Positions 34,051 through 46,840 of a stretch of DNA of 64,000 nucleotides are shown one piece after another. Made by a program: the position numbers and the translations under genes. Source of the DNA: Eleusine coracana subsp. coracana (taxonomy: Eukaryota; Streptophyta; Magnoliopsida; Poales; Poaceae); assembly GCA_032690845.1 (NCBI GenBank), contig CM064424.1:31792228-31856227 (forward strand), in the 5' to 3' direction. Position 1 is the first letter of the stretch. Each line of letters starts with the position of its first letter. The notes beneath the pieces are model-generated. The model had not been told where the DNA came from and did not search any database. It saw only the letters and a list, made by a program, of their open reading frames with translations.

Positions 34051-37000
34051 TGTGACACCTCAGGTGTCTCACTTCTATTTAATAAACCTGAAAAGCACAA
34101 ATCATGAATAATATAGCATGAAATGATGAAGCCTCACTTCAATTATTTAAATTAATTCCAGGTAATTAAAAATCCTGCAAAACAAATTATGAGGCAAATG
34201 AAATTTTATTATACAACATTTGTCAACTAAATTCATAATCATATTAGTAATATTAAGATATAATTTTATGAATTTAATGAGCATTTTACCATATTTAGAA
34301 ATGCCCAATTAATTAATTAAAGCATAGAAACCTTTCACAATGGGGAGTTAATTATAAAATAACTATAAAAATTCTGACCAAATGGGTCCCACCAGAGCAA
34401 CAGGAATATCTCAAAGGACCTATGTGCAAAATCCCATTTTGCTTGGAGGTCCCTAGCTAGTTTATTTGGAAATACCATTGACTAGGGAATGTTTTGCAAG
34501 AAATCAATTAGTTCAAGGGCTGCAGTGCAAAATCTCATTTCTTCTCCCTCCCACTGGTGCAGAGACTTCCCCGGCGTAGCGGCTCTCCCCGACGCGCACG
34601 CTACCGCCTGCACCGCCACCTCGAGATTCCTCGCGCGCAATAGTGCCGCCTGCACCTCCTCTGCAACCCCGTGTTGTCCCGTCCATCACCCCGCCGCGGT
34701 CGCTCCCCATTGGCCTCCTCCCTCTCCTCTGCACGTCAACCCGACCCGGCCAGAAAACCTTCAATTCCCACCCCCCCACTAACTCCTTCCCCTCTGCACA
34801 ACTTGAAAGCGAACCCACGAGTTCACAAGCACACTCTCTCTCGTTCTCTGCCCTCCGATCTCTTCTATTTCTCCTCTTCCTTTTCCCCATTCTGCCATTG
34901 TCAATTAGACCCGAAGCTCGAGCTCGGCTGCCGCTGTTCCACTGCTTCCCTATGCGAGCTGAACCTCAAACCATTACACACACATGCCCTCCATATTTCC
35001 ATGCCACTCACTCCGCAACTCCCTACATGAGCTCCACCGAATCAAAGAAACCCCGAATCAAGCACCGCTGGTGAGATCCTCTGTCGCCGGCCAAATTTGG
35101 TAATCCCGGGTGAGTCTCGTCCCCTTGTTCCGCGACGATCGTGTGCGCAACTCCCTCCTGACCCTCCTGACTCTTTTCCCCCTTGTTTCCTTGTGCAAGG
35201 CGGTCGGCATTTTGATTTTCCCCAGACGATCCCCTCCGCCGCTGGAAACCGAAGCCGCCTCCACGATGAGCGCTACTGTCCGGCACTTCCCGAACCGATC
35301 CGATGCGATGTTGAGCCTCCCCGAGTCACCGTGCAGCTGTAGGAGCAAGCCCCGACGGATTTGGTGCTCCGAGCTGTTCCCGCGACATTGCCGAACCTTC
35401 CTCTTCCGCCACCTACCGTCGACGGCCATCTTCCGATGAGAACCCGACCCCGCGAACCCCTCCTCTCCCTTTGTCGTGATGCGTGCTCCATTTTTCAGTA
35501 GCCGCAGCGAGCTTTCCTCGCGCGTAGCCACCGGCGGCGAGCTTTCCTCGCGCGTAGCCACCGGGCGAGCCCTCCGGCCTCGCGCCACCCCGTACCGACG
35601 AGCCCACTGGCATCCACTGGCAGCCTGCGTGTCACTGACGTGGAGCCTATGTGTCGCCTACGTGGCAGCCCAATAACCCAGAAAAAACCAAGAAAAAGTA
35701 TAGAAAATTGCTGAAACACTCTAAAAATAAGAGTACATCAAATATTGCTCCATTGAGGCCCAAACAAATTTTGTTGGCATCATCTTTCAGTGCTCTATTT
35801 TAGTAAAATGATAAATTAGTGTCTCTGTTCATGTATTTTTATTGATTCATTTAATTGTCCAAACACCAAATAATTCACCAGAAATTCTAGGTATAAAACT
35901 AAACCCTGATTTTTGGCATGCTTAGTAAACACATGATTATCTACCACCACAAATTTTTGTTTGGTAAAATATGAATTATTTTAGTCTCTGGAATTTATTT
36001 AGTGTGTTTGCTTAAATTAATTCTAATAATTATTCTGTAATAATTTTGCCCTAGCCACTTGGCACAAAAATCACTCATATGAGTCTTTGTTCACAGTAAA
36101 TCACATATGTCCAGAAACATAAAAGTATTTTACTAATTAATTTAATTGCTCATATCACTCATTTACCTTATTTAATTGCATAAAGAATATATGTACTTAA
36201 CAATTTAAATAACAACCCCACTTCTCTGAAGCATATGGCTTCGAGAACATAATAATAATTTTTATAAACATTAAAACACAATATGCTTGCATGCATCATA
36301 TCATTGCATTAAAAACGGTATTTCGATAATGCCGTTAACTTAATTCCATCATATAGGTAACGACCATCAGGAGCAAGAGGACGACTTTCAGAAGGATATC
36401 GACCCTCAAGAGCAAGAAGTTGTAGTTTCTAGCACTAACATTGATCCAGGCAAGCCCTGGTTTGCATTCACCTTTTGTTAAAAGTTTTGCTAGTTTATAA
36501 TACTACTAGTGTCTATGATTATTGTTACATTAGTTCATAGGAGTTGGTTGAAACCCACTTTGCATGATACCCAAATGACCTATGCTATTGTCATTAGAAC
36601 CTTGGCAGGACTGGTACTGTGTCGCTATGCTTAGTAATTGATAGTCTCGATCAGTATTATTACTAAGGAATGAACTTGACCACTGGAACGGGAATTATTA
36701 AAAGAAGTTTATTTTTATGTTATGACCGGGCAGGGATAATACAAGTGTAGGTTTGTAGCAACACATGGGTGTTGACTGTGGTAGCCCTGCCTTGTCAAAC
36801 CTAGGAACCGTCCGTGGTCGGCCCCTTGATCAAGTTTCGAACAGTACCGAATGCATGTTAGCTTATGGGCACTAATAAACCGATGTAGCATTAAAGGTCA
36901 CTTACATTGAGGATGGTTAAGGTGCGTTGGTCATTGACCCTCCTGCTGCTGGAGTGGGCGGTTCAGACCACGAAGTACTATTGACAGAACGGCATGCCCA

Positions 37001-37827
37001 CTCGACGTGACCACACCCGGGCTAAGGTGCATGTGCTTTTCTTGCGAAAGGTTGCCATATACGACCTTAATTGGTGCGTATGTGTCGTGTATCTCAGGTT
37101 TTCCCAGCTGGTGTAAATCAATTTCAATAGCCGTCCCTCGTAGTAATGAGTACCACTTGGTCACCGCGCCAATCGCGTAGTTGCACTAATATTATGGAAT
37201 GGATCATGTTATTTATTGATGATGACGATCATTATTATTATTGCTCTTATGTCATATTAACTTTATATATTGTTTTATTTATCCTTTTGTTGCAACTAAA
37301 GTTACATTTTGGCTCAACCCATTTAAATTGACAATTAAAACTTGATAGAACTAATAGGTTGTTTAGTACGAGTCCTTTTATACAAGTCACCTATTAGAGC
37401 CCTTGCATGTCTAGGTGTCTGACAGGTAAGTCTTGCTGAGTAATTAGTACACAGGCTTTATGCCATTGTGTTTTCAGCTAATGAAGAAGTAGAATTGCCT
37501 GTAGATGTGATACCGTGGGACGTGTAAGTCCCTGAGGGTTGGACTGCCCACTGGGAGTCCGACTCGCTGCTGCAGTGATGTTGTGTGCTGCTGGAGTGAT
37601 GGTTCTTCGGGCATGGATCATCACTATGCTGTATCGTTGAGCTCGTAGTTTCTGAACGTCATTTGCTTCCGCTACTTTTAAAACATTCATGAACTAGTAA
37701 TATTCCGCTGCACTCTGATAACCTTAATGATGTAATATTCAACTTAAATTTGGACAAATGTTGTATTATCAAGTGTCTACGCTATCAGCACCTTCGGGAC
37801 CTTGATCCTCCGAGAAGGGGAGTCACA
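34051..37827 (+). repeat. 5' LTR of F
   Basis: It runs from TGTGACACCTCAGG to GGGAGTCACA with perfect TGTGAC…GTCACA termini, 3777 bp. A CpG-rich section (about 34540-35670) gives several spurious long frames. The LTR end is followed by GC and the primer site. The minus-strand block 24981-27561 is a diverged relative. Confidence 0.8.
35507..35566. repeat. 30-bp tandem duplication in the F LTR
   Basis: GCGAGCTTTCCTCGCGCGTA… is present twice at a 30-bp period (35507-35536, 35537-35566) in the GC-rich section. Confidence 0.85.
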
Positions 37828-37829
37828 GC

Positions 37830-37842
37830 TGGTATCAGAGCC
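37830..37842 (+). other. Primer-binding site (initiator tRNA-Met) of F
   Basis: TGGTATCAGAGCC lies two bases after the LTR end. All 13 bases are complementary to the 3' end of plant initiator tRNA-Met. Confidence 0.85.
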
Positions 37843-39228
37843 GTGGTCCATGATAATACAACAAATAAATTGTATTTTCAAAAACTACAATGTTTGCGAG
37901 TAAGGATATGTTAGTATTGCCCATGTAGATAATAGGGTGGTGACAAAGCTAACCAGGGTTATGATTGTTTATATTACTTGCATCTACGGCTTCTTCAAAC
38001 AAAGGTACGTGCGTGCTTAACCGACACGCGTGATATCGGTGTCTGTGCTCGCAGGCGGATACGAGACACTGTTGGCTCGTGACTTATCACGGGGCGATCC
38101 TTTTCCATGGATCGTTACTAATAGAATTGTGCTTATTTTTGTAGTTTGTTTTGAATTTGATGTATTATTTCTGCAATGGATCTTCTGTAGGTACACTAAC
38201 GCCGTTAGTATCACACTTAGATTGACTTACGTATTGAGTGCGGGTCGTCACCAAATATTCATGCCGTTAGGTAACGGCAAAATATGCATTGTGTTGTGAG
38301 GAACGATAGGATTATAAAATGAAATTCTTCATCATGCATCCCAATATAACTAAAATAAAAATTTGGTTCTCCCCTTGCTCACCAACCTCTGAATAAATAT
38401 TTTCTAAGCAAGATAATTATAAAGTTCTGAATTACAAGGTTAACAAGAATCTGTCCTGTTTTTAGCTACCAACTTCAAAAATTCATAGCTATTAATTTGA
38501 TCAACCAAATAAGGCATACAAACACTTTTTAGAAAGGTCTCAACATCCCCTGTCACCTAGAATTTAAATTAAAATTTGATCATAATAGTAACAAACTAAG
38601 AAACAGAGAACAAGTACACTCTGTCAACTCACTGTTTTCAGCATAACCCTGAACTTGGAAATTGCATAACTGGAGTTGTACTTTGAATTTGCAAGTGCTT
38701 AAACCCAATCTGGAAAGCCCTTGAAGCCTATTTTCATCTCCAATAGGTTTCATAATTTTGTTGTTTTCCCTCTGTCCATAATAGCCAAAACACTCAGCCT
38801 CTGTCATCCTGAAACAGAATCTGCCAACCTGAACTTGCAAAATTCATAAGTGCAGATTTACTTGGGATTTTTGAGAATATAATACAATCTAGAAAGCTAT
38901 GTAAGTGTAGTATAACTTGGTTCCAACCCCCAATTTTTAAGACCTTGTTTTCTGTTCGAAATACCCACTTTTCTGACTGTGGTACAGTCAAGACAGAATC
39001 CATTTTAAAACCCATCGCTGTATTTGAGGCAGGAAAAATATAAACTAAAAACTTGGTTTCTGTATTTCATAGCACTTTATATGAAATGCATCTTTACTGT
39101 AGGGAAGGTTTGGCTCAATCAAATTGTGGTGGTATAGTTTTGCTATCGTTACCAGCACCATGTCAGTTGTTAGTGATATGCATTATTGTCCATGGAACAC
39201 TGTACTCACCATTGGGTTTTTGTTCTAG
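37843..39228 (+). other. Leader of F
   Basis: About 1.4 kb without a supported gene. It ends in TTTTTGTTCTAG directly before the ATG at 39229, a good splice-acceptor match, so the accessory ORF may be expressed from a spliced RNA. Confidence 0.5.
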
Positions 39229-39996
39229 ATGGGTGACCATGGTTTTGAGGAGCTTTCGCATGACGGGTGGCGCTACACCACCGGTCTCCACCACCATGGC
39301 TTTCTTACACTTTTGTGGGATCTGCTACACTTGCTGGGCTACGACGAGCCACCCTCCTACAAGGGCCATGAGATCCACCACCACGGAGTGAATCTTGCTG
39401 AGGTGCACATCAGCGTGCCCACCCACCCATGCAACCTTGACATGGCAGGGATGGAGAGCACGGTGATTTGTGGGAGCCTCCGTGAGGGCTTGGAGAGAGT
39501 CGCTCACAGGGCCCTCACTCACTTCTACGGGCGCCACACAGCAGCGCTCTCTGAGACTCTGTTTGAGACGATTCCTATCTGGCACCAGGCCAACCCGGTC
39601 TGGCAGAGGCGCGTGAGGCGCATTGCCCGCGACGACTACCCAGCATATCACGTGGATACCATCGTGTGTCCCACTATTCCGAGTACCTCCTCAACTTGGA
39701 CAAGGTGGCTAGCAGCCACAGCAGGATTCTGCCGGCTGAAGCTGAGCAGGTCTGGGTGCAGAGGAATGATCTGCAGACACAGATTGACGCACAACAGAGG
39801 GAGATTCAGTGGCTGACCGCTGCTCTTGAGGCAAGTGAGACTCGCGTTACTAAGGTCACCAGACAGCGCGACACCCTCGCGTAGGAGGTTGACAGACGTG
39901 ACATGCTTATGCAGCAGCGCGCCAACCATAACGAGCATCTACAACATCAGTTGACGGCTGCACAGCACGAGATGGAGCTCATGGGAGAGGATCTAG
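39229..39996 (+). pseudogene. Accessory ORF of F with C-terminal coiled coil, frameshifted and truncated
   Basis: From ATG 39229 (MGDHGFEELSHDGWRY) the frame runs to about 39665. The continuation is then in another frame (HYSEYLLNLDKVASSH), with a TAG at 39883 and more in-frame codons up to LTR B3. The N-terminal part has a His/Trp-containing globular stretch (VAHRALTHFYGRH, IPIWHQANPVWQRRVRR). The C-terminal part is a heptad-like helix (QRNDLQTQIDAQQREIQWL, TAALEASETRVTKVTRQRD). I recall similar hypothetical proteins from grass transposons but cannot name a family. Function unknown. Confidence 0.55.
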
Positions 39997-40759
39997 GGAT
40001 GAGGACATCACCATGCTGGATACGCGCATATCATGGCCTTCGCCAAGTTACAAGTCGTCACCAACTAGGTCGCCGCGTTCGTCTCGGATTCAGGCGACAC
40101 CTCTTCACAGTTTTAATGATATCTCCCACATCCGACGTCCAAAGGAGGCGTTCTTTGATGCGTTAGAAAGGCGACGACGACGCCGTCGTTTTGGTTCTGG
40201 TCTTAGCTCCAGAAGGCACGTGAGTCATAATATGTGACTATGACAAGGTGCAGTGCCACCTGTTTTGGGCCAACTTGGCCATGTATCGTGTCGGGCCTTA
40301 AGCCCATGTTGTGGGCGCCCACCCTGGTCGCCCCCAACCCTAGGACATCCTTGTTTCCTACATAAACTCTATAGCCACCGTCTTTTAGTTTTGGATTTTG
40401 TCTAGTTCAGTTTTCCAGAGAGAAACTTGATCGAATTATTATAACTGTGGCGACAAGTCCTTTTACAGTAATCCAGGGCCTCTGTTCTTATTCTACACCA
40501 CTGTGGCGATTAGTCCTTTTGTGTTCAGAGCTTTAACCTTTTCTTGTGATTTGCTTCATCCATATTTGCAATTTCAGATTGCGTGTTTATCCTCTCTTGC
40601 TTGTGTTCTCGATTTTGCTTGCAGGAACAATCAAGTTGTGCTTGGTGTAACTGTTGCGGGGTTGGGTCGTGACTGATTCAAGCCGAGTCGTCAACGCCGA
40701 GTTCTCCAAATTCGAGTTTATCCCCTTACGTCTCGGAAGATCGGACCATATTTACATCA
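39997..40759 (+). repeat. 5' LTR of B3
   Basis: Ends TTTACATCA at 40759. Its start continues the family's LTR-encoded frame (EDITM-type start, then MLDTRISWPSPSYKSSPTRS). Confidence 0.85.
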
Positions 40760-41670
40760 AGTGGTATCAGATTCTAGGTTCCCCGTGAGGTATTATCATG
40801 TTCATCCATTTAGATTCATTTGTCCACGAAAAAGCCTACAAAAAAATTTTTCCCCACCATCCCAGACATTGTTTAGCCTTTGCATAATTTAATTTCAGAG
40901 TCCGTAGTGTTGAGTTTGTGTCCTAGTCGAGTTCAGTTGCTGGTTTGAATTTGTGTTTCGATTCGGTTTGTGTTTTGATCTCCACTGCACACCACCATCA
41001 CCATCGTGTTTTCCATTGGATTCACCATCGTGTCACCCACCCACCACACCCACAATCTGTTGCCAACAAAAAAACCCTACCCGATTCGGTAAAACAGGCA
41101 TAACTATTCGCTCGTTGCTCCGATTGGGCTGAAATTTTTACAGCAGATTCTTGACTCAAAGTTGAGGTGACCCACACTAGGCTCCGCCCTATGTGCCCTC
41201 GTCAAAAATTCAAGAAAAATAGTGGAACAATCATACAAAAAAATCAAGATTTTGATTTGCACCCCCCCCCCCCCGCCCTGAAAATTTCTAACTCTTTGAA
41301 GTGTGTTTTGCTACTTGCTGCCTTTGCCATTGTTCTTGCTATCACAACTGTTTTTGAACACGATTCTTTTGCCAGCAATTAGGACACTGCTTTGGACATT
41401 TATTCAGTGCTACTATCTATTATTAAATTGTGTTCCATTGACATACATATTAGCCTTCCAAGCTATACATATTGCAGCATAGGTTTCTTCCTTGCAACTG
41501 TTACACCCAAGCTCAACTACAAATTGTGTCGACCTGTTTGGCTTTGGTAAGAACACTTGCAAGATTGTGATATATTTCTTCTGATATTGTTTTCCACTTT
41601 CTACACCCTCTGCTGCCTGCTAGTTGATAGGGCTAATCTTTTTGTTTAGTCTTGTCTTTTGCTTTTCACC

Positions 41671-42744
41671 ATGTCACGGAAAGGGAAAGGGACACCTGGA
41701 GAGTTGGAGTCCCCTACAGACTTCAATGATTGCGTATCCAAGGCCGAGCTCATGAAGCTTCTTGCGGACCAGCGTATATTCATGGAAACGAAGTTTGCCG
41801 AGTTGATGGGTCACATCAACATTGTTGTCCACCGTATTGAGGATGTTGAACGACGACCTCCACCTCAACGAGCTACTGCTAATGATGATTTTGATCGTGA
41901 TGCAGACCGTCTTCACCGTAATCGACACGGTATAGGAGGTAATAACAATCGTGGTAATACTGATACTTTTGTTAAGCCCAAATTTCACATACCACCTTTT
42001 GCTGGTAGTGCTGATCCTGAAGCATACTTAGATTAGGAACTTGCTGTTGAATAGAAATTTAATTCTCATTTAGTTCCTACTGAACATAGAGTTAGACTTG
42101 CTACTAGTGAGTTTACAGGTTTTGCTCTCTTTTGGTGGAATGATCTTTGCAGTACTAATGCTGCTATACCTGCCACTTGGCCTGTTTTGAAACAACACAT
42201 GAAATCTCGTTTTGTTCCTCCTTATTACCAATGTGATTTACGTTTGAAATTACAATCTTTAACACAAGGTAGTAACACAGTAGAGGAATATTATCAGGAA
42301 TTGCTTATTGATTTAGCACGTTATGATATACATAAAGATGATGTTGAAACTAGTGCTAGATTTTTTGGTGGTTTGAACCGTGTTATCCAGAATATTGTTG
42401 ACTATATAGAGTGGAATAGGTTCAGCCAATTGTATCATATTGCTCTTAAGGCTGAACGAGAAGTACAGAGATGCCTTCCACAACAATCTTGCAGGTCCAA
42501 CACTGAGCATTATCTCCAGCAACGCACTGGAGTAGAGAACTTGAAGAGTCATGTTGCTAAGACACCAGCAACAACTTTTCCACTTGCACCTACTTCTGCA
42601 GCGCAATTGTCTAGTGTGCAGCACCAACACCAGAAGAAGGTTACTACTTCCGGTACTAGGAGTGGCTCCTCCACCACCATTACTTGCCTCCGCTGCAAGG
42701 GCATGGGACATGCCATGAAGGATTGCCCTAGTCGTACAACTTGG
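41671..42744 (+). pseudogene. gag of B3, nearly open
   Basis: ATG 41671 (MSRKGKGTPGELESPTDFND). The frame is open to TAG 42034-42036 (LD*E where B4 has LDWE), has one more stop nearby (VE*KF for VEQKF), then is open through the gag core (FTGFALFWWNDLC, RFVPPYYQ, SLTQGSNTVEEYYQELL) to the CCHC knuckle CLRCKGMGHAMKDC and stops at TAA 42745-42747. It is the best-preserved family-B knuckle-containing gag here. The stops are Trp/Gln-to-stop changes, as expected from decay of methylated DNA. Confidence 0.75.
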
Positions 42745-42757
42745 TAAGTTCTGATTT

Positions 42758-43116
42758 CAAAAGCATGTCCCAGTTGGTGCAGAAGGTGTCTATTCAGGAG
42801 AACCTGACTCAAGGGGCATGATCAAGGCCGATTCAAGTCAATTATAATGATTATGAGTATGATTCTGATGAAGATGCCAAAGAAGTCGATATGGCTGAGT
42901 GGACTAGAAACAAGAATGTGTTGTCATGCCCATGTATGAAGCAGAATGAACCAGAAGAAAAGTATGACATTAATATCACCAAGGCCGACAAGATATTTGA
43001 TATATTGTTGCGGGTGAAGCACATTCAGTTTCCACCTAATCATGTGATACCACCCGCTGAAGAATTAAAGAAGAAGAGGTACTGCAAATGGCACAATTTG
43101 CCTTCTCATAGCACTA
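42758..43116 (+). pseudogene. Tat-like gag fragment (D family), plus strand
   Basis: SQLVQKVSIQENLT, then SRPIQVNYNDYEYDSDED and KKKRYCKWHNLPSHST, match the minus-strand D gag (60300-60000) codon by codon. YCKWHxxxSHxxxxC is the zinc-knuckle variant of Tat-lineage gags. The frame is cut at HST by the D LTR beginning at 43117 (candidate target site CACTA, 43112-43116). Confidence 0.8.
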
Positions 43117-44455
43117 TGTTGACACAAAAATCGCCAGGCGTGACCTGGGAGATCTGCTTAACTCCAGTGCAGGCTCAATATGAAAAATCGGGGCGTGCCA
43201 GTCGATTTTCCCTTCAAACCGACAAAGAAACAAACGATCAAATTCCATGGGTCACCGGTCCAGGATGGGCCGATGAAGAAAGCCGATAATCACTATTCAT
43301 GAAACCATCCAATGCTATTGCAGAAATAAAAATAAGAGAATATAAACTAATCTACTGATTATATTGGCTTATCAGTAAATTAAACATATAAAATACTATG
43401 CACCATTAATGCTGATAAGAAAACGAGCTGACAGAGCAGGATCGATACGATAGTTTTAACATGCCGCGACCTGCTTAGTCAGTGATACTGAGTCAATAGA
43501 ACGAAGTCGATGAATCTAAAGTAATCGCGCAGATTGGTCCTGTCAATAGTGCTAAGTCGATAGATCTAATAGCTGGTATTGTAAATATGCTTCAAGATCA
43601 TAGATCTAACTTATGACGGCAAGGGGGCAAATGACTATTAAAGCAATCAAATAACAGTTTAAGCACAAGAAAGTCGATTTAACTGTGATAACCTATCGGC
43701 TAAATATCCCAATAGAACCCTATCGACTCTACCTATAACCGAATTGAATCTATCCCTGTTTACCTAGTAAGAGGTCAAAGTCGATATAGCCTTACTGATT
43801 CAAGCAGATTAAACTTAATGGAGGCAGTGACCAAACACGGTGAATAGAGATGGATTTAACTCAATTATAGATAAAATTGATAGAGTGACTCGAATAATAG
43901 ATCTAAATCTAACTTACGCAATCTACAGAAATCACAGAAGATCAGACCTAACCAAGACAGTACTGTAATTTAAGTCGATACAACAAGCTAAATAAAGATC
44001 TAATTATCGGATAACTAGCAATTCTACAGATAACAACTAGAATATCAAATCAATGAGAAAGTACTAGTTGGAGTCGATAAAATTACCGAGTTTGAGTAAT
44101 CCAAGTCTCTCGCCGAGATCGAAGCCAATGCAGCCTGCGCGAGATGAGGGTTTCGTCGAGTAGGAATGGTTGGCGATGCACCAAATTGTATTGAATGAAA
44201 GTGTTATTTTTTCTATACAGATCCTATTACATATTTATAACCCCATGCAAGGGGTTCGGACCCGACTCGGTCAGGACTCTTAAACAAACCGACTAGGTTT
44301 ATTTCTAAACTGGTTTTAAATTAAAAATAAATAATGATAAAACAACCCTAAATGGGTCCACCTTATTCCCCTTGGCCATTTGAATTTCGTTGACTTTGGC
44401 CGATTCTGACTCCACGTGGCTGTTCACTGGGACCGGTCAAATTTTGGTGCTAACA
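43117..44455 (-). repeat. 3' LTR of D
   Basis: The minus strand begins TGTTAGCACCAAAATTTGACC at 44455 and ends GTCAACA at 43117; 1339 bp. A minus-strand TATAAATA lies at 44232-44239. The minus-strand tract AGGGGGCATA (44456-44465) immediately precedes it as polypurine tract. Pieces of the same LTR lie at 13192-14055. Confidence 0.8.
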
Positions 44456-44553
44456 TATGCCCCCTGAGTCCGGGGTACAAAATACTTCGTGCGCCAGATT
44501 CTATCTCCTTGTTTACCGTGCGACTTTACATCAACCTACTGATGTCCCATCTT

Positions 44554-44561
44554 TATAAATG
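44554..44561 (+). promoter_or_regulatory. TATA box of the antisense PMD gene in D
   Basis: TATAAATG, preceded by CATCTT and followed at about 25-35 bp by TTCTTCCTCCGTTCATTTTT, a plausible cap-site region. It lies about 100 bp inside D, just past the polypurine tract, on the strand opposite gag. Confidence 0.5.
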
Positions 44562-45196
44562 CATCTTCTTCCTCCGTTCATTTTTACCCGAGCCCAAGCC
44601 TTTTCACCTTCTTCTCTTTCCTCTGCTTCGCCAGTGCACTATCCCTCCCGGACTGTTTCCCTCTTCAAGCACTGACGAACACCAGAAAGCATTCCTGAGG
44701 TAATCCTTTTCCGCTTTCTTCCACTTCTAGGTTTCTTTATTAGATCCAATCTACCATGTTCCTCATCACTGTAGCATTTTTAACTACTATAGCGCCATTT
44801 AAGTCATGATTATTTAGCTCTCCTTTATAATTGTAGCTTCATCGTTTGCTTGTACTAGGAACTCCAAAGTCAGATTTGCATTCCCTCGGCTGTTGATCGG
44901 AACCATTTTTATCTAGGCCCTTATAATGACTTCGACCCCACAGAGCTTATAAACTGTGAAACCAACCGGATTCCTCTCAAATCCACTATGGCCATCCATG
45001 AACCCTGGAAAACTGTGATCATGGCCATCATAAATCCCAGGCTAGAGAAACTGGTACCACAGGGTCACCACTACACGTGCTTCCACTCTTTTAGATGCCC
45101 AAATGGACATGGCCAAAAATGAACCGATACTAGCAACAACCTCTTATTTTTTGTTTGATGCTCTAAATGCCTTTTTATTCAACCAAGGTCCCATGG

Positions 45197-46118
45197 TGAT
45201 GAGGACATCACTCCTAAGGATATCTGCAACACATCTCCAATTCTGGACTTGCAAGGTCCAATGACTAGAACTCGTGCACGACGACTAAATTTAGAGGTGA
45301 GCTCGTTCCTACTTTCTTCATCATATGTCACTTTTGAGAATGGTTTGCTAACTAATGATTATATTGTAATTACGAACCATGGAGAGGACCAGGAGATGAT
45401 GGGAGAAGGACTTGGAGACGTGGAGCACCAGCAAGGACATGAAAGTCAAGGTGGAGGCCCAACCAAAACCAACTTCGAGTCTGTTTTGGGGCCTAGGACC
45501 AGTCTGCACTAAAACGGACGCCCAGGACGCATACAGACTCGGATTTCGACGTTCTACATATGCACAAAAAGATAAGAAGAATCCCTTTACAATGCCGATA
45601 GTCTCATGTCAAAATTCATCCTTAGTCATCAGGAATCATCAAAACAAGAGAGGGTCCAGAATCTATTTCGGTGCTGCATCGCCTGCTTTTGGCTTTTGGG
45701 CTTTGTATCCACTTGAGCCCAATTAGGGGCATGCCTAGAGGGTCTTATGCGACCCTAGGGTCTTTATATACAGCCACCATCATACCATTAGAGTTTGGGT
45801 TTTGCTTAGATTATTCTATTCATAACAGTTTCACCGTCATAACGGTTTGTGAGACTCCAACTTTGTGAGATTCATAATACATCTGCAATTATGTTGCATT
45901 CTTCTTTGTTCTTACTTGTGTTCTTGATTTGCAGGCTGGGATTAGCCTTCTCGGCGAGGTCAATCATTTTAGGATGATTGATAACCAGAGGAGACGTCGT
46001 GCTATAATTGCGGGGTTTAGAACGTGTTGTTCTGAAGCCGGATCAATTTGTGTGTCGCCTCCAACCAAATCAACTTATCCACAACCTTTCAGAAGATCAG
46101 GCACCCTTGTTCACATCA
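45197..46118 (+). repeat. CRM-type solo LTR C3 with LTR-encoded CR motif
   Basis: A 922-bp LTR from TGATGAGGACATCACTCC to TTCACATCA, flanked by CATGG at 45192-45196 and 46119-46123. The frame from 45249 (QGPMTRTRARRLNLEVSSF) is the CRM integrase C-terminal CR motif, which in this lineage is read from pol into the 3' LTR. It interrupts the PMD exon between FNQGP and MAPSL. Confidence 0.92.
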
Positions 46119-46840
46119 CATGGCACCCTCCCTTTGTTTGAATGTCGATCGGTACTATGGTCCCTTCCTCATCAAGCACAACCATAAGCAACGTAAGTTC
46201 GACACCAATGGATCAAACAATTGGCCCAATACATTGCCACCGACCAGAAGACAGGTTCAGTCTCTAACCAAGAGCTATCCGCATTCTTAAATCTTTGGCT
46301 TGAACATTTTATCTTCTGTGGATCATCTTGTATGCCCACTACCAACTTTTTGGGCATAGCTGATATCCTGGCTGATGGCAACAAATTCCCCCTAGGCCGA
46401 TTCCTTTTGGGTTCTGTATATCATCTTACACTGCACCGCCATCTGCCTCCAAACCGACTACACCATTCCAGCGGGGGGCCCAAGGTGGTTCATTCAATTG
46501 TGGCTAAACGTCTACTATTCTCAGGCCATGGAGTTGAAACCTTTCTTAGAGAACTCATTCCCATCGACAGACGAGGCAGAAGGTGATGAAATCCCAATGA
46601 GTCATTGCACATCACTAGGCAAGGCTGCCATGGTGATTCCCGGATGTCGGATGTCCAGAGAAGACTTCAACATTTACTTCACCCTCTTTTACAACAGCAT
46701 CCAAGCGGAAAAATGGAGATGGTTCCCCTATGTAGATTTGGAGTTTGAGAACCCCTCCATATTTTGTCCGACTAATCCTTTGCAAACAGTGAATCAACTC
46801 TCATCTTCAAAGCTTGAATCAGACCTCGCATCTTGCTTGT

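Larger units (their letters stand above)
34051..39996 (+). mobile_element. 5' part of Del/Tekay-like element F
   Basis: A 3.8-kb LTR, an initiator-Met primer site and a 1.4-kb leader precede an accessory ORF that is cut at 39997 by LTR B3. No gag, protease or polymerase is seen, so the family may be a non-autonomous derivative carrying only an accessory gene; the right part is unavailable. It inserted into the E protease at 34051 (candidate target site AGGAC, 34046-34050). Confidence 0.7.
39997..42757 (+). mobile_element. CRM-related element B3, 5' part
   Basis: LTR (39997-40759), primer site TGGTATCAGA (40762-40771), leader and gag are homologous to B1 and B4. The LTR's first base is G instead of T (GGATGAGG), so the terminus is damaged. 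After the zinc knuckle the sequence jumps by deletion (…TGCCCTAGTCGT to ACTTGGTAAGTTCTGATTT) into protease-linked sequence, then at about 42758 into Tat-like gag. No 3' LTR is present. Confidence 0.75.

Noticed and set aside
34489..35676. Several overlapping GC-rich open frames on both strands
   Set aside because: They lie in the CpG-rich section of the F LTR, open in many frames at once and Pro/Arg/Ser biased; no recognisable domain.
42313..42711. 132-codon minus-strand frame
   Set aside because: It is the antisense shadow of the B3 gag; similar minus-strand frames oppose the other gag copies.
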